Source: Gemmatimonadota bacterium (lineage in GTDB: Bacteria; Gemmatimonadota; Gemmatimonadetes; Palauibacterales; Palauibacteraceae). Taken from it: a stretch of 5,900 nucleotides of DNA. Both the position numbers and the translations under genes were made by a program. The stretch is taken from positions 1 through 5,900 of the forward strand of contig JAUVPT010000114.1 of NCBI GenBank assembly GCA_030598525.1, written 5' to 3'. Below, in pieces: positions 1 to 5,390 of the stretch (position 1 is its first letter; each line of letters opens with the position of its first letter). The notes beneath the pieces are model-generated. The model made no database searches. It was not told the origin of the DNA and saw nothing but the letters and a program-made list of their open reading frames with translations.

Positions 1-189
1 GGCCTCGATCGCTACGGGCTACCGATCAAGTATTCTCTGCTCGCCCTCTTCGGCGGCGGCATCGCACTCGCGGTGGCGGTGGTACTCGGATGGCAGTCCG
101 GCGAAAACGTTGTGGGAACGCTGATCGCACTCGCCGTCGGGGGCTACGTTGGAGGGCTGATTCGCAGGCGCCAGGGAAAGACCGAATGA
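1..189 (+). CDS. C-terminal end of a small membrane protein (partial, 5' end outside window)
   Basis: The open frame runs from base 1 to a TGA at 187-189 and gives 62 residues that continue from outside the window. The visible part has two hydrophobic stretches, about residues 12-31 (SLLALFGGG then alternating Ala/Val) and 35-55 (ending GGYVGGLI), followed by a basic tail RRRQGK. Two Gly/Ala-rich helices with a positive end fit an inner-membrane protein whose C-terminus lies in the cytoplasm by the positive-inside rule. No family can be named from this fragment. It lies 44 bases upstream of the PliG-like gene on the same strand with no hairpin between them, so the two may be co-transcribed. 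I infer the frame from continuous hydrophobic coding and the clean stop; the start is not visible. Confidence 0.55.
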   Translation, partial: GLDRYGLPIKYSLLALFGGGIALAVAVVLGWQSGENVVGTLIALAVGGYVGGLIRRRQGKTE

Positions 190-233
190 GTTCGGCCGCC
201 CAAAGTATCTCAACGAAAAGGAGAACAGCGCCA

Positions 234-1001
234 ATGAAGCACCTCGCGGCGTTGGTCCTCTGCGTCGCGCTGGCCGCCGCCACGCCGGTCCAGGCCCAGG
301 ATGAGACGCGTACCGAGCGGGTCAAATTTCCCAGTGGCTCGACCGGAACGACCGTCAGCGGCAGCATCACGGGGTACGAATCCGTCGAATACCTCGTGGG
401 GGCACAAGCCGGGCAGGAGATGACGGTAGTTCTCAAGTCGGAAAACCTTTCCACTTACATCAACGTCTTCGAGCCCGGAACGAAACCCGGAATGGACGAG
501 GCGATATCCAACGGCTCGGACGACGGTACACGGTTCGAGGCCACCCTGCCGTCGGACGGCGACTATCTCATTCAGGTCTACATGATGAGGAACGCCGCAC
601 GCCGTGGTGAGACTGCGCGCTACAAGCTGGAAGTCAGCATCACGGGTGCGCGCAACGCAGCATCTGCCTCGAAGGCGCCATCGGCCGCGTCGGCTTCAGG
701 CCAGGTGCTGGACTGGCCTGCACGCTCTGATGCCACGGGCGAGGTGGAGTGTTCAGCGGGAGACGCCACGCTCGACCAGTGGTGTGAATTTCGCGTGGTT
801 CGCAATGAATTCGGCGCAACCATCTGGGTCGTGAAACCGGGCACGGATACCGACGTGCGTGTCCTGTACTTCGAGAGTGACGCATGGTCGTCGGACGACG
901 ATTCGAAGCTGTCCGGGGATCGGAAGGACAACGACTGGCTGGTCAAGGTGGATGGGAAGGAGTGTTACATGGTCTTCTACGAGGTCATCTGGGGGGGATA
1001 A
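234..1001 (+). CDS. Secreted PliG-like (g-type lysozyme inhibitor-like) two-domain protein
   Basis: 255 residues. I chose the ATG at 234 because AAGGAG lies 10 bases upstream (218-223) and a typical Sec signal peptide follows: hydrophobic core at residues 4-16, likely cleavage after VQA (21). Residues 27-137 resemble the PliG fold of periplasmic g-type lysozyme inhibitors: a VSGSITGYESVEYLV strand, AGQEM, NVFEPG (77-82), LPSDGDYLIQVYMMRNAARR (105-124), then an ExARYKLEV strand. In that family the GDYxIxVYxMRxxARR segment is the best conserved part. A low-complexity Ala/Ser linker (141-157) leads to a second domain (158-255) with CEFRVVRNEFGATIWVVKPG, RVLYFES and a C-terminal IWGG. I recognise this second domain as one often found in proteobacterial secreted proteins ending near IPDAVIFGG, but know no function for it. 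C173 and C184 could form a disulfide. Lysozyme inhibition is inferred from similarity only; the family is often annotated vaguely. Confidence 0.82.
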   Translation: MKHLAALVLCVALAAATPVQAQDETRTERVKFPSGSTGTTVSGSITGYESVEYLVGAQAGQEMTVVLKSENLSTYINVFEPGTKPGMDEAISNGSDDGTRFEATLPSDGDYLIQVYMMRNAARRGETARYKLEVSITGARNAASASKAPSAASASGQVLDWPARSDATGEVECSAGDATLDQWCEFRVVRNEFGATIWVVKPGTDTDVRVLYFESDAWSSDDDSKLSGDRKDNDWLVKVDGKECYMVFYEVIWGG

Positions 1002-1040
1002 ACAGAGATCGGGGTACCGCGCTGACGAGACTTGGTTATG

Positions 1041-1078
1041 CTGGACTACATTCCCGACAGCGGCCGGAAGGAGTCCAG
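1041..1078 (+). promoter_or_regulatory. Stem-loop covering the ribosome-binding site of the 1081 gene
   Basis: CTGGACT (1041-1047) pairs perfectly with AGTCCAG (1072-1078). Inside it TTCC (1051-1054) pairs with GGAA (1066-1069). The Shine-Dalgarno AAGGAG (1068-1073) lies in the 3' arm, and its first two and last two bases are paired. The ATG follows two bases after the stem. In RNA this could limit ribosome access. It might also be chance; no T-run follows, so it is not a terminator. Confidence 0.4.
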
Positions 1079-1080
1079 AC

Positions 1081-1989
1081 ATGACATTTACGCGCTCAGT
1101 CGTCCTGATCGGCGCCGCGATGCTGACCATCGCTGCGCTAATTCCGGGGCAGGCGATCTCCCAGGAGACGGGAGTCGCAGGTACATCCGACCTGGCAGTC
1201 GGAGCCGCGATCCCGGGAGAAGACGCTCCGGGTCTCGGGCCGGCAGCGCCCGGCTGCGGGGTGGATGTGAACCCGCTCAGTGTTCGTAACTACGGTATCG
1301 GACGCACGAACATCTACAGGTTCGATTACGAGCAGGACCTCCAATCAGGCTTCGTGTACCGGTGCGCTCAGGAGGATCTGTACTTCACGGGCTATCGCTG
1401 GGTGCCTTACTTCACTCTCGATCGATCGCGTCCCATGTGGCTGTTCGCCTGGGACGGGGACTATGGTGGTGGCGGCGGCAGACCCGATCCGAATTCGCCG
1501 ACGAGCTACACCTATCCGGACACGCGATTCGATCTCGCTGACGTTCTGGCACGTTACCGGGCGAAATATGACGCGCCGCAGGTCTCGAACTCTGCTTCGA
1601 GCAGTGGAGTCGTTCCAAAGAGCAGGATCCTCGTTTTGAGGGATCCCCCGGGGGAGATGTACGAGTCGCGAGCGGAGCGAGCTCAGCGCAACACGGCGCC
1701 CGTGGTTACGAGGCAGATTATGGAGAAGCGGATCATAGAAGGGGAAATGCGGAGATGGCAGCGTGAGAACGGTGGCTCCGCGTCCGACGTATCTGACAGA
1801 TCCGAGCGGCCTTCCACGCCCCGGTCAGCGGCTCAGCGAGCGGCGCAGACGCGGCCGGCACGAGCTGCCGTGCGGAGTGCGCCACACCCCAAGGCCTCGG
1901 CGCCCTCCTCGGAATCTTCTTCAGCGCCCGCGAAGTCCGGGTCAAGGAGCGGCAGCAGAAGCTCCGGGGAGACCCGCCCGCAGATCTGA
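1081..1989 (+). CDS. Secreted protein of unknown function with basic Ser/Arg/Ala-rich C-terminal tail
   Basis: 302 residues from the ATG at 1081, which has AAGGAG at 1068-1073 and opens a Sec signal peptide: basic MTFTR, hydrophobic 7-22, likely cleavage after AIS (27). Upstream in-frame extension would remove the signal from the N-terminus, so it is rejected. I do not recognise the family. Residues 59-126 look like a small folded domain rich in aromatics, with a possible disulfide pair C59/C95 and motifs RNYGIGRTNIYRFDYE, YRWVPYFTLD and MWLFAWDGDYGGGGG. Residues 148-163 look helical. Residues 194-229 form a charged helix (ESRAERAQR, IMEKRIIEGEMRRWQREN) that could be a coiled coil. Residues 231-302 are low-complexity Ser/Arg/Ala/Pro, strongly basic and probably disordered. 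Such a tail could bind nucleic acid, peptidoglycan or membranes, but nothing here decides which. It lies 79 bases after the PliG-like gene and ahead of a terminator, so it likely ends that transcription unit. Confidence 0.78.
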   Translation: MTFTRSVVLIGAAMLTIAALIPGQAISQETGVAGTSDLAVGAAIPGEDAPGLGPAAPGCGVDVNPLSVRNYGIGRTNIYRFDYEQDLQSGFVYRCAQEDLYFTGYRWVPYFTLDRSRPMWLFAWDGDYGGGGGRPDPNSPTSYTYPDTRFDLADVLARYRAKYDAPQVSNSASSSGVVPKSRILVLRDPPGEMYESRAERAQRNTAPVVTRQIMEKRIIEGEMRRWQRENGGSASDVSDRSERPSTPRSAAQRAAQTRPARAAVRSAPHPKASAPSSESSSAPAKSGSRSGSRSSGETRPQI

Positions 1990-2036
1990 ACCACTGATGG
2001 CCGGGCCGGACTCCGGACGCTGACCTCGCTTCTCTC

Positions 2037-2062
2037 AGGCCCCCGGGCACTTCCGGGGGCCT
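2037..2062 (+). terminator. Rho-independent-type hairpin terminator
   Basis: A perfect 10-bp stem AGGCCCCCGG / CCGGGGGCCT encloses a 6-base loop (GCACTT), 47 bases after the stop codon at 1989. The following stretch is only mildly T-rich (CCTTGCGTT), as is common in GC-rich genomes. It separates the secreted-protein genes from the DedA gene. Because the T-run is weak, the efficiency is uncertain, but the stem is too good to be chance. Confidence 0.75.
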
Positions 2063-2132
2063 CCTTGCGTTCATGGATAAGGAACTCCGCCGTATGGGAC
2101 CGCGGATGGGATGACGACGGGAGGAGGAGACG

Positions 2133-2843
2133 ATGGACGCAGTGGGACATCTGCTGGAGACGTGGGGCTACGGGCTGCTCGTGCTCGTGGGGTTCGTAGA
2201 GTTCATCGGGTTGCCGATCGCCAGCGTGCCGGTGCTGATCGTCGCCGGGGCTGTGGCGGCGTCGGGAGGGCTGTCTCTCCCGCTGGTCGCGCTGAGCGCC
2301 GCCGCGGGCGGACTGGTCGCCGATCTCACCTGGTACTGGATCACCCGCTGGCGGGGACCGAGGCTGGTGGGCACGGTGTGCAACCTGACCTCGAACCCGA
2401 AGGCCTGCGTATTCACGGTCACGCAGCGGATTGAGCGGATCGGTCCGATCTACATCCTGCCGTCGAAGTTCCTGCCCGGCACCGGAAATCTGATCGCGGC
2501 GTCTTCCGGGCTGGCCGGACTCGCGCCGCGGACGTTCGCGCTGGCCGACGCCACGGCTCTTCTGTTGTGGGGGGGCGTGTATGCGTCGCTCGGATATCTG
2601 CTCTCGGCCGAGGTATACGGAGTGGTAGAACAGATCGCGGGCTTCGCGAGCATAGCGATCGCGATCGCCGTGCTCCTGGTGTTGAGCGCGACAGGGTGGC
2701 GGGTGGTCCGCGCGCGGATTCACGCTGCCCGGCACGCAGAAGCGGCTGCAGTCGCTCCGATCGCAGACACGCTCGATACGTTGCACGACGTCGCCGCTCC
2801 GGGCCATGATCCGGTAGCGACGGTTCACCCGCGGACGGCCTGA
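2133..2843 (+). CDS. DedA family (VTT/SNARE-associated domain) inner-membrane protein
   Basis: 236 residues; the ATG at 2133 has AGGAGG at 2122-2127. DedA proteins are inner-membrane proteins of the VTT superfamily linked to lipid-carrier or phospholipid flipping and proton-dependent membrane homeostasis. Seen here: a conserved Glu (E23) before GLP and a second Pro (P33), then VAGAVAASGGLSLP (37-50), LVADLTWYWITR (61-72), the re-entrant-loop signature KFLPGTG followed by AASSGLAG (112-129), then hydrophobic helices at 133-158 and 168-187. The soluble C-terminal tail (190-236) is Ala/His-rich and shows no domain. The pair C83/C92 in CNLTSNPKAC matches the CxxSxxPxxC element I know from DedA-rhodanese fusion proteins, yet no rhodanese domain follows. 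The two Arg of the YqjA-type loop align with K112 and G118. The family call is secure; the substrate is unknown. Confidence 0.88.
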   Translation: MDAVGHLLETWGYGLLVLVGFVEFIGLPIASVPVLIVAGAVAASGGLSLPLVALSAAAGGLVADLTWYWITRWRGPRLVGTVCNLTSNPKACVFTVTQRIERIGPIYILPSKFLPGTGNLIAASSGLAGLAPRTFALADATALLLWGGVYASLGYLLSAEVYGVVEQIAGFASIAIAIAVLLVLSATGWRVVRARIHAARHAEAAAVAPIADTLDTLHDVAAPGHDPVATVHPRTA

Positions 2844-2860
2844 CCGAGCAGCCGATCCGC

Positions 2861-2877
2861 TTCCGTTTCCGTTTCCG
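2861..2877. repeat. Short TTCCGT tandem hexamer repeat (about 2.8 copies)
   Basis: The 55-base gap between the DedA gene and the GGT-like gene contains TTCCGT TTCCGT TTCCG. The repeat is exact but short. It lies 21 bases before the GGT-like start codon, where a change in copy number would alter the leader length but not the reading frame. Confidence 0.6.
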
Positions 2878-2898
2878 GGACAGGACAGCGTCTAGCGC

Positions 2899-4437
2899 AT
2901 GGAAGGCTACGGTGCGGCGATCGCCACGAGCTCGAAGCTCGCGGCCGATGCTGGCGCGACGATAATCGAGGCGGGCGGGAACGCGGCGGATGCCGCGGTC
3001 GCGGCGGCGCTCGTGTCGGCCGTTACCGAGCCGGGCGTGGTGGATCTGGGCTCGGGCGCCTATGCGACGATCTGGCCCGCTGGAGAACCTCCCGTGACGC
3101 TCGACGGCGGCGTGGAGATGCCGGGCCGGGGACTCGACGAGGACCGGTTCGCCCGGGGTCTGCGCGAAGTCACGCTCGAGTATGCCGGCGGGGTGCGCAC
3201 CTTCGTGGGACACGGCTCGATCGGCACGCCGGGAGCGCTGGCGACTCTTGCCGCGATCTCGCGCCGACACGGTCGCCTCCCGTGGGCGGACCTCGTGGAG
3301 CCGGCATACCAGCACGCCCGCAACGGCTTCTCCCTGTCGTACGCCGCCCATGCCTACATGTCGTTCGCGCACGATTTGGTGTACGGGTGGAACACGCTCA
3401 GCCGCGAAGCGCTGCACCACACGGACGGCAGCCTCGTCGATCCCGGTGAGACCGTGCGCGTGCCGGACCTCGCAGGGAGTCTGCGCCGAATCGCCGATCA
3501 CGGCGCGCAGGACTTCTACACCGGTGAGATTGGTCGGCTGATCGTCGACGACGTAGAAGCCAACGACGGAATCCTCACCGAGCGGGACCTGGCCGCGTAC
3601 GAAGTGATCGAACGGGACCCGCTGACCGTGGAGCTGGACGGGTGGCGGGTCGCGACGAACCCACCCCCGGCGGTGGGCGGAGCCGTGCTCGCGGCGATGC
3701 TGCTGCTGCTGGGTGACCGGCCAAGAGGCCCGTGGACGGCAGACGACCTGGCGCTCATGGCCCGGGCCCAGCAGGCGGCGATCGGCTTCCGCACCGGAAC
3801 GCTGGATACCACCCTCGACCCGGTGTGGGAGGTGCGCCGGCTGTTGGAGCAGGTGGTTCCAGGCCCGCTGCGCCAGTTCGTCACGTCACCTTCCACCACT
3901 CACACCTCGGCGGTGGACTCCGACGGGCTCGCGGTCTCCGTCACGCTGTCGTCGGGCTACGGCTCGGGCGCGATCCCGCCGGGGACCGGACTGTGGCTCA
4001 ACAACTGCTTGGGCGAACTCGAGCTCAACCGACGGGGGATTCACGCGTGGCCGATCGGCCGCCGGATTCCCTCGAACATGGCGCCCACGGTGGCGAGGCG
4101 GGCCGACGGGACGATCCTGGCGATCGGCTCGCCTGGAGCGGACCGGATCACGACGGCGATCCTGCAGACCCTGGTCGGCCACCTGCGAGTGGGTCTGTCC
4201 CTGGCCGACGCGATCGAGCGCCCGCGGCTCCACGTGGCGATCGAGGAACAAGGCCCGGTGGCACTGTACGAGCCCGGTCTTCCGGTAGGAAAGATCACGC
4301 TCCCGAGGCGTCGGATGGCGGCCGGATCAATGATGTTCGGGGGCGTGGGAGCGGCCCGCTGGAGTCCCGACACGGGGTTCGAGGCGGCGGCGGACCCGAG
4401 ACGGGCCGGGGGGACGGCGATCGCGCACCGGGCGTGA
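2899..4437 (+). CDS. Divergent gamma-glutamyltransferase-family (Ntn-hydrolase) enzyme, no signal peptide
   Basis: 512 residues. An in-frame TAG at 2893-2895 rules out any longer start, so there is no signal peptide and the protein should be cytoplasmic; typical bacterial GGTs are periplasmic or secreted. The SD is weak (AGGA at 2882-2885). Family marks in order: GGNAADAAVAAAL (26-38), GSIGTPGALA (106-115), the large subunit to residue 332, then TTHTSAVDSDG (333-343), LNN (367-369), PSNMAPT (391-397) and IGSPGADR (409-416). Known GGTs self-cleave before the first Thr of TTH, which becomes the nucleophile; here T333 would leave a 180-residue small subunit, close to normal. Pocket residues differ: the REMAP-type Arg that holds the substrate carboxylate lies in a LDGGVEMPG segment with no Arg, and NNQMDDF reads NNCLGE. 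So the fold and catalytic Thr are kept, but the substrate is probably not a standard gamma-glutamyl compound such as glutathione. It may share a transcript with the DedA gene. Confidence 0.88.
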   Translation: MEGYGAAIATSSKLAADAGATIIEAGGNAADAAVAAALVSAVTEPGVVDLGSGAYATIWPAGEPPVTLDGGVEMPGRGLDEDRFARGLREVTLEYAGGVRTFVGHGSIGTPGALATLAAISRRHGRLPWADLVEPAYQHARNGFSLSYAAHAYMSFAHDLVYGWNTLSREALHHTDGSLVDPGETVRVPDLAGSLRRIADHGAQDFYTGEIGRLIVDDVEANDGILTERDLAAYEVIERDPLTVELDGWRVATNPPPAVGGAVLAAMLLLLGDRPRGPWTADDLALMARAQQAAIGFRTGTLDTTLDPVWEVRRLLEQVVPGPLRQFVTSPSTTHTSAVDSDGLAVSVTLSSGYGSGAIPPGTGLWLNNCLGELELNRRGIHAWPIGRRIPSNMAPTVARRADGTILAIGSPGADRITTAILQTLVGHLRVGLSLADAIERPRLHVAIEEQGPVALYEPGLPVGKITLPRRRMAAGSMMFGGVGAARWSPDTGFEAAADPRRAGGTAIAHRA

Positions 4438-4447
4438 GGTGAGCGGA

Positions 4448-4471
4448 CTGCGGTCAGACAGCGCGCCGCAG
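4448..4471. repeat. Inverted repeat at the convergent ends of the GGT-like gene and higA
   Basis: CTGCGG (4448-4453) and CCGCAG (4466-4471) pair perfectly around a 12-base loop that contains the higA stop codon. Only 16 bases separate the two convergent genes. There is no T-run on either strand, so any role as a bidirectional terminator is speculative. Confidence 0.2.
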
Positions 4472-4753
4472 GACTTCCGCCTCCAGCCGATCCCCAAGAC
4501 GGTCCCGCTCGACTTCGAGATCGAAGCCGGTCTGGAGATTGAGCCAGAATCTCTCGGACGTACCGAAATAACGTGACAGCCTGAGGGCGGTGTCAGCGGA
4601 AACGCCCCGCTTGCCGTGAACGATCTCGTTGATCCGACGAGGGGGAACGCTGATGTCCTTGGCCAGGCGATACTGGCTGATCTCCATCGGCACGAGGAAC
4701 TCCTCGAGCAGGACCTCGCCGGGGTGGACCGGCGACAGCTTCTTGGCCGCCAT
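4454..4753 (-). CDS. higA: HigA family antitoxin (HTH Xre-type)
   Basis: 99 residues on the minus strand, the usual HigA length. HigA binds and inactivates the HigB toxin and represses the operon with its helix-turn-helix. The opening HPGEVLLEEFL (10-20) is the HigA signature. The HTH spans about 25-63 (ISQYRLAKDISVPPRRINEI, GKRGVSADTALRLSRYFG), followed by the family's SERFWLNLQTGFDLE (66-80). The ATG at 4753 has an excellent SD, AGGAGG, 6 bases upstream; the SD overlaps the higB stop codon TAG (4765-4763), so translation of the two is probably coupled. Nine bases separate the reading frames. The toxin-first order is typical of higBA. The gene is intact, and the 3' end faces the GGT-like gene with a 16-base gap. 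Confidence 0.95.
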   Translation of the reverse strand: MAAKKLSPVHPGEVLLEEFLVPMEISQYRLAKDISVPPRRINEIVHGKRGVSADTALRLSRYFGTSERFWLNLQTGFDLEVERDRLGDRLEAEVLRRAV

Positions 4754-4762
4754 CAGATCCTC

Positions 4763-5044
4763 CTAATGGTAGTCGACGATTTCGACATCGTACGCGTTTC
4801 CCGACCTCCAGCGGAAACAGATCCGCCACTGCGAATTGATCCGAATGCTGTGCTGGCCAGCTCGGTCACCTTTGAGCTTCTCCAGGCGATTCCCGGGAGG
4901 CAGCCGTAGATCGTCGAGGATCGTGGCAGCACCTAACATGCGGAGCTTCCGGAGCGCGACTTTCTGAACGTCGGTGCCCAGTTTCCGCACGGAGCGGCGC
5001 TGGAAGAGACGCTCCGTGTCTCGGTCACGGAAGCTCTTGATCAC
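4763..5044 (-). CDS. higB: HigB/RelE family toxin (ribosome-dependent mRNA interferase)
   Basis: 93 residues on the minus strand. HigB toxins bind the ribosome and cut mRNA in the A site, stopping growth when HigA is lost. The sequence opens IKSFRDRDTERLF as HigB proteins do, has DDLRLPPGNRLEKLKGDR (44-61), the core SIRINSQWRICFRW (66-79) and ends VEIVDYH; a His at or near the C-terminus is catalytic in Proteus HigB, so the active site looks intact. The start is a GTG (5044-5042), chosen because the next residues match the family N-terminus exactly and no in-frame ATG lies just upstream. No SD precedes it; the predicted promoter places transcription start at or one base before this GTG, suggesting a leaderless message. 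higA follows after nine bases. Confidence 0.94.
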   Translation of the reverse strand: MIKSFRDRDTERLFQRRSVRKLGTDVQKVALRKLRMLGAATILDDLRLPPGNRLEKLKGDRAGQHSIRINSQWRICFRWRSGNAYDVEIVDYH

Positions 5045-5052
5045 ACGGAACC

Positions 5053-5081
5053 ATGATAACGCGACGCGTTAATAACGGCAA
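5053..5081 (-). promoter_or_regulatory. Predicted sigma70-type promoter of higBA
   Basis: On the minus strand, -35 TTGCCG (5081-5076) and -10 TATCAT (5058-5053) are separated by exactly 17 bases. The -10 matches the consensus at 5 of 6 positions and the -35 at 4 of 6. A start point 7-8 bases downstream would be 5045 or 5044, at the higB GTG. Both elements overlap the inverted repeats described separately. Confidence 0.6.
5057..5071. promoter_or_regulatory. Predicted HigA operator, proximal site
   Basis: TAACGCG-A-CGCGTTA is a perfect 7-bp inverted repeat around one central base. It covers the spacer of the higB promoter and the first two bases of its -10. It shares the TAACG half-site with the neighbouring palindrome. 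Xre-type antitoxins usually repress their own operon from such sites, so binding would block RNA polymerase. Confidence 0.65.
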
Positions 5082-5088
5082 GCGTTAT
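5072..5088. promoter_or_regulatory. Predicted HigA operator, distal site
   Basis: ATAACG-GCAAG-CGTTAT is a perfect 6-bp inverted repeat with a 5-base spacer. It abuts the proximal site directly (centres 16 bases apart) and covers the -35 of the higB promoter. The half-site TAACG is the same, though the spacing differs from the proximal site, so its affinity may differ too. Confidence 0.6.
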
Positions 5089-5126
5089 GAGCTGGACCCT
5101 GTCAACATTCGTATCGAGAACGACCC

Positions 5127-5390
5127 TCACTTACCCTCGCGCACCTCACGCACGGCCGTTTCGACGTCGGACCGTTTCATTCCCGCTCGTCGCGCCGCTT
5201 TTCGGGCCTGGTCCACCAGCTCATCGAACTGGCTCATCTCGGGAGGATGGATAGCTTTGAGAATGACTACATCGCCGTCACCGATCACTACGAACTGGGC
5301 CCCGGTCTCGAGACCCAGCCTCTTCCGGATCTCTTCCGGAATGACGACTTGACCCTTCGAGCTGAGCTTTGTCGTGGCAATCTTACTCAT
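5127..5390 (-). CDS. AbrB/MazE/SpoVT-type DNA-binding protein (antitoxin-like, no adjacent partner toxin)
   Basis: 87 residues on the minus strand. I chose the ATG at 5390 (MSKIATTKLSSKGQVVIPEE) because AGGAGG lies four bases upstream (5400-5395) and the SKGQVVIPxxIRxxLGLxxG core (11-30) is the normal beginning of a swapped-hairpin AbrB domain; a longer TTG-start frame would run through the promoter and operator. AbrB-type dimers bind DNA as beta-barrel swapped hairpins and often act as antitoxins of PIN-domain (VapC) or MazF toxins. The second half (48-87, PPEMSQFDELVDQARKAARR, MKRSDVETAVREVREGK) is the kind of helical tail that wraps a PIN toxin. No PIN or MazF gene follows: after the stop come 82 bases and then higB. 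It could be an orphan antitoxin that lost its toxin, or a free regulator. Two inverted repeats at its start suggest autoregulation. Confidence 0.88.
   Translation of the reverse strand: MSKIATTKLSSKGQVVIPEEIRKRLGLETGAQFVVIGDGDVVILKAIHPPEMSQFDELVDQARKAARRAGMKRSDVETAVREVREGK

Noticed and set aside
90..233. Longer start for the PliG-like gene
   Set aside because: It would overlap the upstream gene and put a basic stretch before an otherwise perfect signal peptide; the ATG at 234 has its own SD.
859..1080. Longer start for the secreted protein at 1081
   Set aside because: It would overlap the PliG-like coding region and bury the signal peptide inside the protein; the ATG at 1081 has a good SD.
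2065..2098. Possible promoter for the DedA gene (TTGCGT with TATGGG)
   Set aside because: The 22-base spacing is too long and the -10 match is poor.
1833..2828. 331-residue open frame on the minus strand
   Set aside because: It runs antisense across the DedA gene, the terminator and the tail of the secreted protein; the product is a low-complexity Arg/Pro/His mix with no domain, typical of GC-rich shadow frames.
2419..3501. 360-residue open frame on the minus strand
   Set aside because: It is antisense to the DedA and GGT-like genes, Arg-rich without any motif, whereas the plus-strand frames carry clear family signatures.
3732..4442. 236-residue plus-strand frame inside the GGT-like gene
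   Set aside because: It overlaps the catalytic half of the GGT-like protein in another frame and is Gly/Arg/Pro-rich with no recognisable domain.
5100..5105. Perfect TTGACA -35 box on the minus strand upstream of higB
   Set aside because: No acceptable -10 lies 16-18 bases downstream; the TTGCCG/TATCAT pair fits better, so this is probably chance.
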